Made by a program: the position numbers and the translations under genes. Below are positions 56,773 through 64,000 of a DNA stretch of 64,000 nucleotides, piece after piece (positions within the stretch are counted from its first letter, which is position 1; each line of letters begins with the position of its first letter). Below the pieces are notes generated by a model. That model saw only the letters and a program-made list of their open reading frames with translations, was not told where the DNA came from and searched no databases. Source of the stretch: Alloalcanivorax gelatiniphagus (GTDB lineage: Bacteria > Pseudomonadota > Gammaproteobacteria > Pseudomonadales > Alcanivoracaceae); assembly GCF_005938655.1 (NCBI RefSeq), contig NZ_VCQT01000036.1, positions 1 to 64,000 of the forward strand. Reading direction: 5' to 3'.

Positions 56773-57981
56773 ATGCAGTCAACTCTGTTCCACCGCGCGG
56801 CGGTCGGCCTCGTTTCGCTGATGATCAGCGGCATGGCCATGGCCAGCGACTGGACTGAACGTTCCGACCATAACCTGCGGCCCGGGGTCACCGCGGTCAG
56901 CCAGGAAGTGTACGACCTTCACACCACGATTCTGTGGATCGTCACCATCATCGGCTTGCTGGTGTTCGGCCTGATTCTGATCTCCATGATCCGTCACCGC
57001 CGTTCCCGCCATCCGAACCCGGCCACCTTCCATGAGAACGTGTTCCTGGAAGTGCTGTGGACGGTAATTCCGTTCGTCATCCTGATCGCCATGGCGGTGC
57101 CCGCCACCCGTGTGCTGATCCAGTTGGATGACACCTCCGACGCGGAACTCACCGTGAAGGTCACCGGCCATCGTTGGAAGTGGGAATACGAGTATCTCAC
57201 CTACGGGGACGACAACAATATCGGCGTCTCCTATATGTCCAACATCGCCACCCCTCCGGAACAGATCAACAACCCGGTACTGTCCGGCGGCCTGTTCCCC
57301 TACGGCACCGCCAAGGACGCCGTGGGCAAGGAGTTCCCCGCGAAGGACGCCAACTACAACCTGGAAGTGGACAACCCGCTGGTGCTGCCGTCCGGCCAGA
57401 AGGTCCGTTTCCTGGTCACCTCAGCGGACGTGATCCACTCCTTCTGGGTGCCGGACTTCGGCGGCAAGAAGGACGCCATCCCAGGCTTTGTCAACGAAAC
57501 CTGGGCCAAGGTTCCCGAAGGCCAGGAAGGCACCTACTATGGTCAGTGCGCGGAACTGTGTGGCAAGAACCACGCCTTCATGCCCATCGAGGCCAAGGTG
57601 GTGAGCCAGGCCGAGTTCGCCGACTGGCTGGCGCAGAAGAAGGAAGAGGCCGCCGCGGCCCCGGACCTGACGCCGTTCGCCAACCTGGACGAAGCCATGG
57701 AGCTGGGCAAGCAGACCTACGCCGGCAACTGCGCCGTGTGTCATGGCAACAATGGTGAAGGCGGTGTCGGCCTGCCGTTCGCGGGCAGCGACTTCGCCAC
57801 CAAGAAAGAACATCTGGAAGAGCACATCCATGTGCTGATCGAAGGCCGTGGCGCCATGCCCGCTTTCGCCGCCCAGTTGTCACCGCGCCAGATCGCCTCC
57901 GTCATTACCTACGAGCGTAACGCCTGGGGTAACGAGACCGGTGACCTGATTCAACCCGAAGACGTCTACGAACAAGAGTAA
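56773..57981 (+). CDS. coxB: Cytochrome c oxidase subunit II with fused cytochrome c domain
   Basis: The 402-residue protein has a signal-like N-terminus (AVGLVSLMISGMAMA), two membrane helices (about 45-70 and 85-110) and a periplasmic CuA domain with CAELCGKNHAFMPI (Cys259 and Cys263). The C-terminal cytochrome c domain has heme site CAVCHG near 318 and a likely Met ligand in RGAMPAF. This fused form is of caa3 type. I chose the ATG at 56773 (MQSTLFHRAAV) with GGGAG upstream. It starts the coxB-coxA-cox11-coxC operon. Confidence 0.96.
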   Translation: MQSTLFHRAAVGLVSLMISGMAMASDWTERSDHNLRPGVTAVSQEVYDLHTTILWIVTIIGLLVFGLILISMIRHRRSRHPNPATFHENVFLEVLWTVIPFVILIAMAVPATRVLIQLDDTSDAELTVKVTGHRWKWEYEYLTYGDDNNIGVSYMSNIATPPEQINNPVLSGGLFPYGTAKDAVGKEFPAKDANYNLEVDNPLVLPSGQKVRFLVTSADVIHSFWVPDFGGKKDAIPGFVNETWAKVPEGQEGTYYGQCAELCGKNHAFMPIEAKVVSQAEFADWLAQKKEEAAAAPDLTPFANLDEAMELGKQTYAGNCAVCHGNNGEGGVGLPFAGSDFATKKEHLEEHIHVLIEGRGAMPAFAAQLSPRQIASVITYERNAWGNETGDLIQPEDVYEQE

Positions 57982-57995
57982 GGGAGGGGAGATCG

Positions 57996-59597
57996 ATGAG
58001 TACCGCTGCCACCGCACACGATGACCATCATCACCACGCCCCGACCGGCCTGAAACGCTGGCTGTTCAGCACCAACCACAAGGACATCGGCACCCTGTAC
58101 CTGTGGTTCAGCTTCGCCATGTTCATGGTCGGTGGCCTGCTGGCGATGGTGATTCGTACCGAGTTGCTGGAACCGGGCATGCAGTTCGTGGACCCGGAAT
58201 TCTTCAACCAGCTGACCACCCTTCACGGTCTCGCCATGGTATTCGGCGCCGTGATGCCCGGCTTCGTCGGGCTGGCCAACTGGATGATTCCGCTGATGAT
58301 CGGCGCGCCGGACATGGCGTTGCCGCGCATGAACAACTGGTCGTTCTGGATTCTGCCGTTCGCCTTCCTGATCCTGCTCAGCTCCATGTTCATGAGCGCT
58401 TTCGGCGCCGGGCATCCGAGCGCGCCGAACTTCGGCTGGACCTTCTACGCGCCGCTCTCCACCGAGTACGGCCCGGCTTCCACCGACCTGTTCATCCTGT
58501 CCGTGCACATGATGGGTATCTCCTCGATCATGGGCGCGATCAACGTGATCGTCACCGTGTTCAACCTGCGCGCGCCGGGCATGACCCTGATGAAAATGCC
58601 GCTGTTCGTATGGACCTGGCTGATCACCGCCTTCCTGCTGATCGCGGTAATGCCGGTACTGGCCGGCGCGGTGACCATGATGCTCACCGACCGTCACTTC
58701 GGCACCAGCTTCTTCAGCGCCGCCGGCGGCGGTGACCCGGTCCTGTTCCAGCACGTGTTCTGGTTCTTCGGGCACCCCGAGGTGTACATCATGATTCTGC
58801 CGGCGTTCGGTATCGTGTCGGCGATCATCCCCACCTTCGCGCGCAAGCAGCTGTTCGGCTACGCCTCCATGGTCTACGCCACCGCGTCCATCGCGCTGCT
58901 CAGTTTCGTGGTCTGGGCACACCATATGTTCACCGTGGGCATGCCCCTGGCCGGTACTCTGTTCTTCATGTACATGACCATGCTGATCTCGGTGCCCACC
59001 GGCGTGAAGGTGTTCAACTGGGTGGCCACCATGTGGCGCGGCTCACTGACCTTCGAGCTGCCCATGAAGTGGGCCATCGCCTTCGTGATCCTGTTCACCT
59101 GTGGCGGCCTGTCCGGTCTGATGCTGGCGATCACGCCGGTGGACTTCCAGTACCACGATACCTACTTCGTGGTGGCGCACTTCCACTACGTGCTGGTATC
59201 CGGCGCCGTGTTCACCATGTTCGCCGCCGCCTACTACTGGCTGCCCAAGTGGTCTGGCGTGATGCCCAACAAGCTGCTCGGCGAGCTGCACTTCTGGAGT
59301 TCCCTGATCTCCGTGAACCTGCTGTTCTTCCCGATGCACTTCGTGGGCCTGGCGGGCATGCCGCGTCGTTACGCGGACTATGCCCTGCAGTTCGCCGACT
59401 ATAACTTCTGGATTTCCATCGGCGGCTTCTGGTTTGGCCTGTCGCAGCTGCTGTTCCTGGCGGTGTGCGTGCTGTGCGCCCTGAAGAAAGGCGAGAAGGC
59501 CCCGGCCAAGCCGTGGGAAGGCGCGGAAGGCCTGGAATGGGAAGTGCCCTCACCGGCCCCGTTCCATACCTTTGAAACACCCCCGGTGGTGAAATAA
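57996..59597 (+). CDS. coxA: Cytochrome c oxidase subunit I
   Basis: This is the catalytic heme-copper subunit. The 533-residue protein has about 12 membrane helices. The low-spin heme His is in LTTLHGLAMVFG, the CuB His-Tyr pair in WFFGHPEVYI, the His-His pair in VWAHHMFTVG and the heme a3/a histidines in VVAHFHYVL. The N-terminus is His-rich (HDDHHHHAP). It is 14 bases after coxB. Confidence 0.98.
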   Translation: MSTAATAHDDHHHHAPTGLKRWLFSTNHKDIGTLYLWFSFAMFMVGGLLAMVIRTELLEPGMQFVDPEFFNQLTTLHGLAMVFGAVMPGFVGLANWMIPLMIGAPDMALPRMNNWSFWILPFAFLILLSSMFMSAFGAGHPSAPNFGWTFYAPLSTEYGPASTDLFILSVHMMGISSIMGAINVIVTVFNLRAPGMTLMKMPLFVWTWLITAFLLIAVMPVLAGAVTMMLTDRHFGTSFFSAAGGGDPVLFQHVFWFFGHPEVYIMILPAFGIVSAIIPTFARKQLFGYASMVYATASIALLSFVVWAHHMFTVGMPLAGTLFFMYMTMLISVPTGVKVFNWVATMWRGSLTFELPMKWAIAFVILFTCGGLSGLMLAITPVDFQYHDTYFVVAHFHYVLVSGAVFTMFAAAYYWLPKWSGVMPNKLLGELHFWSSLISVNLLFFPMHFVGLAGMPRRYADYALQFADYNFWISIGGFWFGLSQLLFLAVCVLCALKKGEKAPAKPWEGAEGLEWEVPSPAPFHTFETPPVVK

Positions 59598-59618
59598 AGA
59601 ATCGCGGATAACGGTGCC

Positions 59619-60203
59619 ATGAGCCAAGAAAGCCTCGAACATCGCAATAAGCGCACCCTGCGCAAGCTCCTGATCTGGGCGCTGGCGATGTTCGGCTTCG
59701 CGTTCGCCATGGTGCCGTTCTACAACGTGATCTGCGACATCACCGGATTGAACGGCAAGACGTCGTCGACGGCGAGCACCGAAGGCCCGTCACGGACCGT
59801 GGAAGACCGCACCGTGACCGTGGAATTCATCACCCAGCGGGGCAAGGGCGTGAACGGAGACTTCATGTCCGCCACCCGCCGGGTAAAGGTGCATCCGGGT
59901 GAGATCACGCTGGTGAACTTCTACGCCAGCAACCCGAAGAGCAGTGACATCGTCACCCAGAGCATTCCGTCCGTGACCCCGGGGGAAGCGGCGCGCTACC
60001 TGCACAAGACCCAGTGCTTCTGCTTTGATCAGCAGACCCTGGGGGCCGGGGAGCGCAAGGAAATGCCGATGATCTTCTATCTCGATCCGGAGCTGCCGCC
60101 GCACATCACCACGCTGACACTGTCGTACACGATATTCGACGTGACCGACCGGGTCGCCGCTACCAAAAACACCGTTATCAACAACAATGCGGTCGCCCGG
60201 TAA
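59619..60203 (+). CDS. ctaG: Cytochrome c oxidase assembly protein Cox11/CtaG
   Basis: The 194-residue protein has one N-terminal membrane helix (LLIWALAMFGFAFAMVPFY) and a periplasmic immunoglobulin-like domain. The copper-binding CFCF motif is in HKTQCFCFDQQTL. It delivers copper to the CuB site of subunit I. The position between coxA and coxC is the usual one. Confidence 0.97.
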   Translation: MSQESLEHRNKRTLRKLLIWALAMFGFAFAMVPFYNVICDITGLNGKTSSTASTEGPSRTVEDRTVTVEFITQRGKGVNGDFMSATRRVKVHPGEITLVNFYASNPKSSDIVTQSIPSVTPGEAARYLHKTQCFCFDQQTLGAGERKEMPMIFYLDPELPPHITTLTLSYTIFDVTDRVAATKNTVINNNAVAR

Positions 60204-60233
60204 CGGCCCGGTTGTACAGGAGACTTTTTCAAA

Positions 60234-61115
60234 ATGGCTACTGAGAAGTATTACGTACCCGAGAGCAGCCCCTGGCCCCTGGCGGCTTCGGTAGGGCTGT
60301 TCATGACCGCCGTGGGCGGGGCCCACTTTATCCAGCAGAGCACCGCCCCGGACAAGTTCCAGGGTAGCTGGGGGATGCCGCTGTTCTTCTTCGGCCTGGC
60401 CACCCTGTGGCTGGTGATCGCCATCTGGTGGCGCGACACCATCAAGGAATCCGTGGGCGGCCTGCACAGCAAGCAGCTGGGCATTTCCTACCGCCAGGGC
60501 ATGCTGTGGTTCATTTTCTCCGAGGTGATGTTCTTCGGTGCCTTCTTCGGCGCCCTGTTCTACACCCGCTGGCTGATCGTGCCGTGGCTGGGCGGCGCCG
60601 GTAACAACGCCATGACCCACGAGCTGCTGTGGCCGAGCTTCCAGGCCATGTGGCCGCTGGTGAAAACCCCGGACGGCACCGTCACCCAGGCCATGGGCGC
60701 CTGGGGCCTGCCGGCGATCAACACCGCCATCCTGCTGACCAGCTCGGTGACCCTGACCATCGCTCACCACGCCCTGCTGCAAGGCAAGCGCGGCAAGCTG
60801 ATCGGCTTCCAGGCTGTAACCGTGGTGCTGGGCGCCATCTTCCTGTGCCTTCAGGCCTGGGAATACCATCACGCCTACGAGGAAATGGGTCTGACCCTGC
60901 ACGCCGGCATCTATGGCAGCCTGTTCTTCATGCTGACCGGTTTCCACGGTGTTCACGTGACCATCGGCACCATCTTCCTGTTCGTCACGCTGCTGCGTGT
61001 GATCAAGGGCCACTTCGACGCGGAAAACAATTTCGCCTGGGAAGCGGGGGCCTGGTACTGGCACTTCGTGGACGTGGTCTGGCTGTTCCTTTTCGTGGTG
61101 GTGTACTGGCTGTAA
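60234..61115 (+). CDS. coxC: Cytochrome c oxidase subunit III
   Basis: The 293-residue protein has seven hydrophobic helices and family motifs GMLWFIFSEVMFFGAFF, GFHGVHVTIGTIFL and the C-terminal WYWHFVDVVWLFLFVVVYW. It is a structural subunit of the oxidase. It is the last gene of the operon, with a terminator 22 bases downstream. Confidence 0.97.
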   Translation: MATEKYYVPESSPWPLAASVGLFMTAVGGAHFIQQSTAPDKFQGSWGMPLFFFGLATLWLVIAIWWRDTIKESVGGLHSKQLGISYRQGMLWFIFSEVMFFGAFFGALFYTRWLIVPWLGGAGNNAMTHELLWPSFQAMWPLVKTPDGTVTQAMGAWGLPAINTAILLTSSVTLTIAHHALLQGKRGKLIGFQAVTVVLGAIFLCLQAWEYHHAYEEMGLTLHAGIYGSLFFMLTGFHGVHVTIGTIFLFVTLLRVIKGHFDAENNFAWEAGAWYWHFVDVVWLFLFVVVYWL

Positions 61116-61137
61116 CCCCGCCGACCACCCTGGAAAC

Positions 61138-61175
61138 AAAAGGCCCCGGTCACAAGCCGGGGCTTTTTGTTTTTC
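61138..61175 (+). terminator. Rho-independent terminator of the cox operon
   Basis: The stem GCCCCGG / CCGGGGC with a 7-base loop is followed by TTTTTGTTTTT; A-runs on the other side allow it to work in both directions. Confidence 0.92.
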
Positions 61176-61186
61176 GGTGTGGGGAG

Positions 61187-61252
61187 GATCGCGGTTGAAA
61201 CCGCTGCTACCCTGTTTGATCGGGTGCTGTAGGAGCGGTTTCAACCGCGATC
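61187..61252. repeat. REP-like inverted pair, CGGTTTCAACCG variant
   Basis: The core is changed on both sides of the palindrome (GGTTTCAACC instead of GGCTTCAGCC), preserving pairing. It lies between the cox terminator and the convergent DUF2909 gene. Confidence 0.85.
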
Positions 61253-61261
61253 AACAAACGC

Positions 61262-61513
61262 TTATTCCGCCGACTGCTCCATGGGCGCGTCCGGGCTGGC
61301 CGCCGGGTTGACGCCGTGGGGCTCAATCCAGCCCATCATCATGCTCAGCAGGATGAACAGGAACACCGCCACCGAGAAACCGACCCGCCAGGCCAGGGCG
61401 CGCATGGTCTTGCCGTCCTTGCCCTGGCCACGCACCAGCGACATCAACGCCTTGCCCAGCGCCACCACCGCCGCGATCAACAGCACGATGACGATCAGCT
61501 TCACCCACCACAT
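61262..61513 (-). CDS. DUF2909 twin-helix membrane protein
   Basis: The 83-residue protein starts MWWVKLIVIVLLIAAVVALG and has two membrane helices (about 3-25 and 47-67), with RGQGKDGKTMRALAWRVGFS between them. DUF2909 genes are typically found next to surf1 in gammaproteobacteria, as here in divergent orientation, so a role in oxidase biogenesis is suspected. Confidence 0.88.
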   Translation of the reverse strand: MWWVKLIVIVLLIAAVVALGKALMSLVRGQGKDGKTMRALAWRVGFSVAVFLFILLSMMMGWIEPHGVNPAASPDAPMEQSAE

Positions 61514-61613
61514 ACACTTCTCCTTAGCCAACGCCGGGCGGCATTGCCTCGACGTGCGAACCCGGTCGGGTACAATACGCGCCCATTGTAGCCGCCACCC
61601 CAGCGAGTGAAAG

Positions 61614-62345
61614 ATGAATAGGCGCTTTTCCCCCCTAGGCCTGCTGCTCACCCTCACGGTGGTCGCGGCGTGCCTGAGCCTGTCCTGGTGGCAATGGCAG
61701 CGGGCCGGTGAAAAGCGTGCCTGGCTGGCCGACCAGACCGCCAAGGCCCAGGCCGCGCCGGTGAGCCTGGACCAGGCGCTGGGCCGCGACGACCGCCAGC
61801 ACCTGCCGGTGCGGGTGCGCGGCACCGTCGACAACGACCACCCGGTGCTGCTCGACAACCGCACCTACCAGGGCGTGGCCGGCTACTACCTGCTCAGCCC
61901 GCTGCACGCCGACGATGGCCGCTGGGTGCTGGTGAACCGGGGCTGGCTGCCCCGGGGCGCCGACCGCGCCCGGCTGCCGGACGTGGCCCCGATATCCGGC
62001 CCGGTGACCGTTACCGGGCAGGTGTATGAACCCGACACCCGCGCCCTGGTGCTGAAAAGCACGCCCCTGGCGGAGCACCAATGGCCATTGCGGGTGCAAA
62101 AGGTGGATTTTGCAGCCATCGGGCGCCGACTTGGGGTAGAATTGGCGCCCTTCGAGATTCGGGTGCCGCCCGAACAGTCCCTGGGTGACGCCCCCGTGCT
62201 GCCAAGGCCCTGGCAGGACATCACGGCGGCGATCAGCCCGGAACGCCACCAGGCCTATGCGCTGCAGTGGCTGGGGCTGGGGCTGGCCGCCCTGATCATG
62301 TACCTGGTCGCCCGATTCCGCCGGCGCCCCCGACCGGATCACTGA
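61614..62345 (+). CDS. SURF1-family oxidase assembly protein
   Basis: The 243-residue protein has an N-terminal helix (LLLTLTVVAACLSLSWWQWQ), the conserved WQWQRAGEKRAWL, LLDNRTYQGVAGYYLLSPL and WVLVNRGWLPRG motifs, and a C-terminal helix (YALQWLGLGLAALIMYLVARF). SURF1 supports heme a insertion into subunit I. TACAAT at 61571-61576 may be a -10 box. It is followed six bases later by a Sco-like gene. Confidence 0.95.
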   Translation: MNRRFSPLGLLLTLTVVAACLSLSWWQWQRAGEKRAWLADQTAKAQAAPVSLDQALGRDDRQHLPVRVRGTVDNDHPVLLDNRTYQGVAGYYLLSPLHADDGRWVLVNRGWLPRGADRARLPDVAPISGPVTVTGQVYEPDTRALVLKSTPLAEHQWPLRVQKVDFAAIGRRLGVELAPFEIRVPPEQSLGDAPVLPRPWQDITAAISPERHQAYALQWLGLGLAALIMYLVARFRRRPRPDH

Positions 62346-62351
62346 AACATC

Positions 62352-62963
62352 ATGTCGCCACGTCTCAAAAACCGACTGACCCTGTTGGCCATCGTCAGCC
62401 CCTTTGTCCTGTTCTTTATCGCCGGGCGCTATTTCGTCGACCCCTGGTCGCTGCCCCGGCAGAACCAGGGCCAGTTGCTCATTCCCCATGTGCAGCTCGA
62501 GGCCCTGGACCTGCGCGACAGCGACGGCGAACCCTACGACGACGCCGACACCAGCGGACGCTGGAGCCTGATGTACGTGGCCGGCGCCGACTGCGACCGG
62601 GCCTGCAAGAACGGCCTTTATTACCAGGTGCGCCAGGTGCAGCGCACCCTGGGCGAGAACATGGATCGGCTGCGCCGGGTGGTGGTACTCACCGCGCCGG
62701 CGTCCGACGATCTGCGCGGCTTCCTGGACGATCAGGTGGCCGGCATGGTGGAAACGCACGGCGATGCCGGCACCGTGAAAGCGGCGCTGGCGCCGGCCTA
62801 TGAAGAAACCGGCGGGGACGCGCTGGGCGATATATTCGTGGTCAGCCCGGACGGGCAGATCTTTCTGCGCTACCCCACCCACGAGGACATGGACGCCACC
62901 CTGGAGGAGGCGGAAAACATCCGCCTGGATCTTGAACGTACCTTGAAGGGCTCGCTGATCTGA
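62352..62963 (+). CDS. Sco-like thioredoxin-fold membrane protein
   Basis: The 203-residue protein has one N-terminal membrane helix (LLAIVSPFVLFFIAGRYF) and a periplasmic domain with the Sco-type CxxxC motif in GADCDRACKNG, near residues 80-84. The following strand, DIFVVSPDGQIFLRYP, matches the Sco C-terminal region. The copper-ligating His found in Sco1 (DHS region) is not evident; the sequence there reads GGDALGD. It may act as a thiol reductant or degenerate copper chaperone in CuA maturation. It lies between surf1 and ctaA. Confidence 0.75.
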   Translation: MSPRLKNRLTLLAIVSPFVLFFIAGRYFVDPWSLPRQNQGQLLIPHVQLEALDLRDSDGEPYDDADTSGRWSLMYVAGADCDRACKNGLYYQVRQVQRTLGENMDRLRRVVVLTAPASDDLRGFLDDQVAGMVETHGDAGTVKAALAPAYEETGGDALGDIFVVSPDGQIFLRYPTHEDMDATLEEAENIRLDLERTLKGSLI

Positions 62964-62996
62964 AGCGGCGCCCGCTATCCCTACAGGTTTCGACAC

Positions 62997-64000
62997 ATGC
63001 ATCCCGAACCCCGGCAACCTCTCACTTCCTCGCAACTGTGGCTGCGCCGCGTGGCCGTGCTGGCGCTGATCCTGGCCGCCGGCGTGATCATTCTCGGCGC
63101 CTGGACCCGGCTCTCCGACGCCGGCCTGGGCTGCCCGGACTGGCCCGGCTGCTATGGCCACCTGGACGTGCGCAAGGCCATTGAGCACGTCAATGAACAG
63201 AACGCCACCAGCCCCGGCCAGCTGCGCGAAGCGCACAAGACCGTGCCGGAGATGGTGCACCGCTATTTCGCCTCCACCCTGGGCCTGCTGATCCTGATCA
63301 TCGCCGCCCTCAGCCTGGTCAACCGCAAGCGCGAGAAGCAGCCGGTGAAGCTGCCCCTGTTCCTGGTGGCGCTGGTGATTTTCCAGGGCCTGCTGGGCAT
63401 GTGGACGGTGACCATGGGCCTGCAGCCCACCATCGTCATGTTGCATCTGCTGGGCGGCTTCACCACCCTCACCCTGCTGGCGCTGCTCACCGCCCGCCTG
63501 TATCGCTGGCCGCGCTTTCTCAACGATTGCGATGTGCGCAGCCTCAGAACCCTGGGCGGCCTGGCGCTGGTCGCGGTGGTGTTGCAGATCGCCCTGGGCG
63601 GCTGGACCACCGCCAACTACGCCGCCGTGGTGTGCACCGAGCTGCCGGTCTGCGAGGACGGCTGGGTGGACCACATCAACTTCGAGGACGCCTTCGTCTT
63701 CTGGGGCCATGAGCACGACCGGCCGGACTACGAGTTCGGCGTGCTGCAGAACGACGCCCGCACCACCATCCATGTGATGCACCGCTTCGGCGCCCTGCTG
63801 GTCACGGTGATGGTGTTGCTGCTGGTGGCCCGTATTCTGACCCGGGCCCGCAGCCGGTTCTTCCGCAATTTCGGCCTGGTGATCCTGGGCCTTCTGGCCG
63901 TGCAGATCAGCCTGGGCATCAGTAACGTGGTGTTCTCGGTGCCGTTGTGGGTGGCGGTATCGCACAACTTCGTGGCCGTGCTTCTGTTGATATCGCTGGT
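62997..64000 (+). CDS. ctaA: Heme A synthase CtaA/Cox15, cut by the window end
   Basis: It oxidises heme O to heme A for the oxidase encoded upstream. The reading frame from ATG 62997 (MHPEPRQPLTSSQLWLRR) is open to the window edge. It contains several membrane helices, LGAWTRLSDAGLGCPDWPGCYG with its Cys pair, a heme-ligand His in EMVHRYFAS and a second CxxxxxC-type segment CTELPVCEDGW. The C-terminal part lies beyond base 64000. Confidence 0.95.
   Translation, partial: MHPEPRQPLTSSQLWLRRVAVLALILAAGVIILGAWTRLSDAGLGCPDWPGCYGHLDVRKAIEHVNEQNATSPGQLREAHKTVPEMVHRYFASTLGLLILIIAALSLVNRKREKQPVKLPLFLVALVIFQGLLGMWTVTMGLQPTIVMLHLLGGFTTLTLLALLTARLYRWPRFLNDCDVRSLRTLGGLALVAVVLQIALGGWTTANYAAVVCTELPVCEDGWVDHINFEDAFVFWGHEHDRPDYEFGVLQNDARTTIHVMHRFGALLVTVMVLLLVARILTRARSRFFRNFGLVILGLLAVQISLGISNVVFSVPLWVAVSHNFVAVLLLISL

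Overview
The window is high-GC chromosomal DNA of an aerobic gammaproteobacterium. The gene orders (guaB-guaA; ndk-rlmN-pilF-rodZ-ispG-hisS-yfgM-bamB-der; coxB-coxA-cox11-coxC followed by surf1 and ctaA) and the dense REP-like intergenic repeats fit the Alcanivoracaceae/Pseudomonadales. The family-level placement is inference.

Layout. Bases 1-1.4 kb are AT-richer and look like a small array of minus-strand integron-type gene cassettes: a SEFIR-domain protein and two small membrane proteins, separated by two attC-like sites, with no integrase in view. The array lies beyond the 3' end of guaA. Next come guaA/guaB, xseA, a three-gene unit (TonB-dependent receptor, periplasmic ABC-type binding protein, hybrid histidine kinase), and the long minus-strand housekeeping run from ndk to der. 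From 21.4 to 29.7 kb is the Fe-S assembly region: sufBCDS-sufA-sufT-sufE on the plus strand converges on iscR plus an IscS-type desulfurase on the minus strand. IscR-like and Fur-like operators are visible. A tRNA-CAT gene with its own promoter and terminator follows, then tsdB-tsdA (thiosulfate dehydrogenase), a voltage-sensor channel-like protein lacking a recognisable selectivity filter, TPM/TPM/LemA/GIY-YIG genes, a periplasmic glutathione peroxidase and a dienelactone hydrolase.

The clearest metabolic system is at 38.1-46.1 kb. A guanidine-I (ykkC) riboswitch is followed by an 11-codon leader ORF, an ABC transporter, the two carboxyguanidine deiminase-type subunits and a 1197-residue urea/guanidine carboxylase. 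Together these should import guanidine and carboxylate and deiminate it to allophanate. The allophanate hydrolase expected to finish the pathway is not in the cluster.

The right part holds murI, small zinc-binding proteins, an XRE/MmyB-type regulator, rapA, esterases and, from 56 kb to the end, the cytochrome c oxidase locus with its assembly factors (Cox11, SURF1, a Sco-like protein, and heme A synthase cut by the window edge).

Two repeat families are overlaid on this. One is a REP-like palindrome whose stem shows compensatory base changes. The other is a less familiar set of paired inverted arrays built from contiguous 7-bp units (AGYYNNA-like), found at seven loci. Both families often overlap stop codons, and in three cases the end of a heptad array can pair with the ribosome-binding region of the next gene. 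These heptad elements are the best candidate here for something poorly described.
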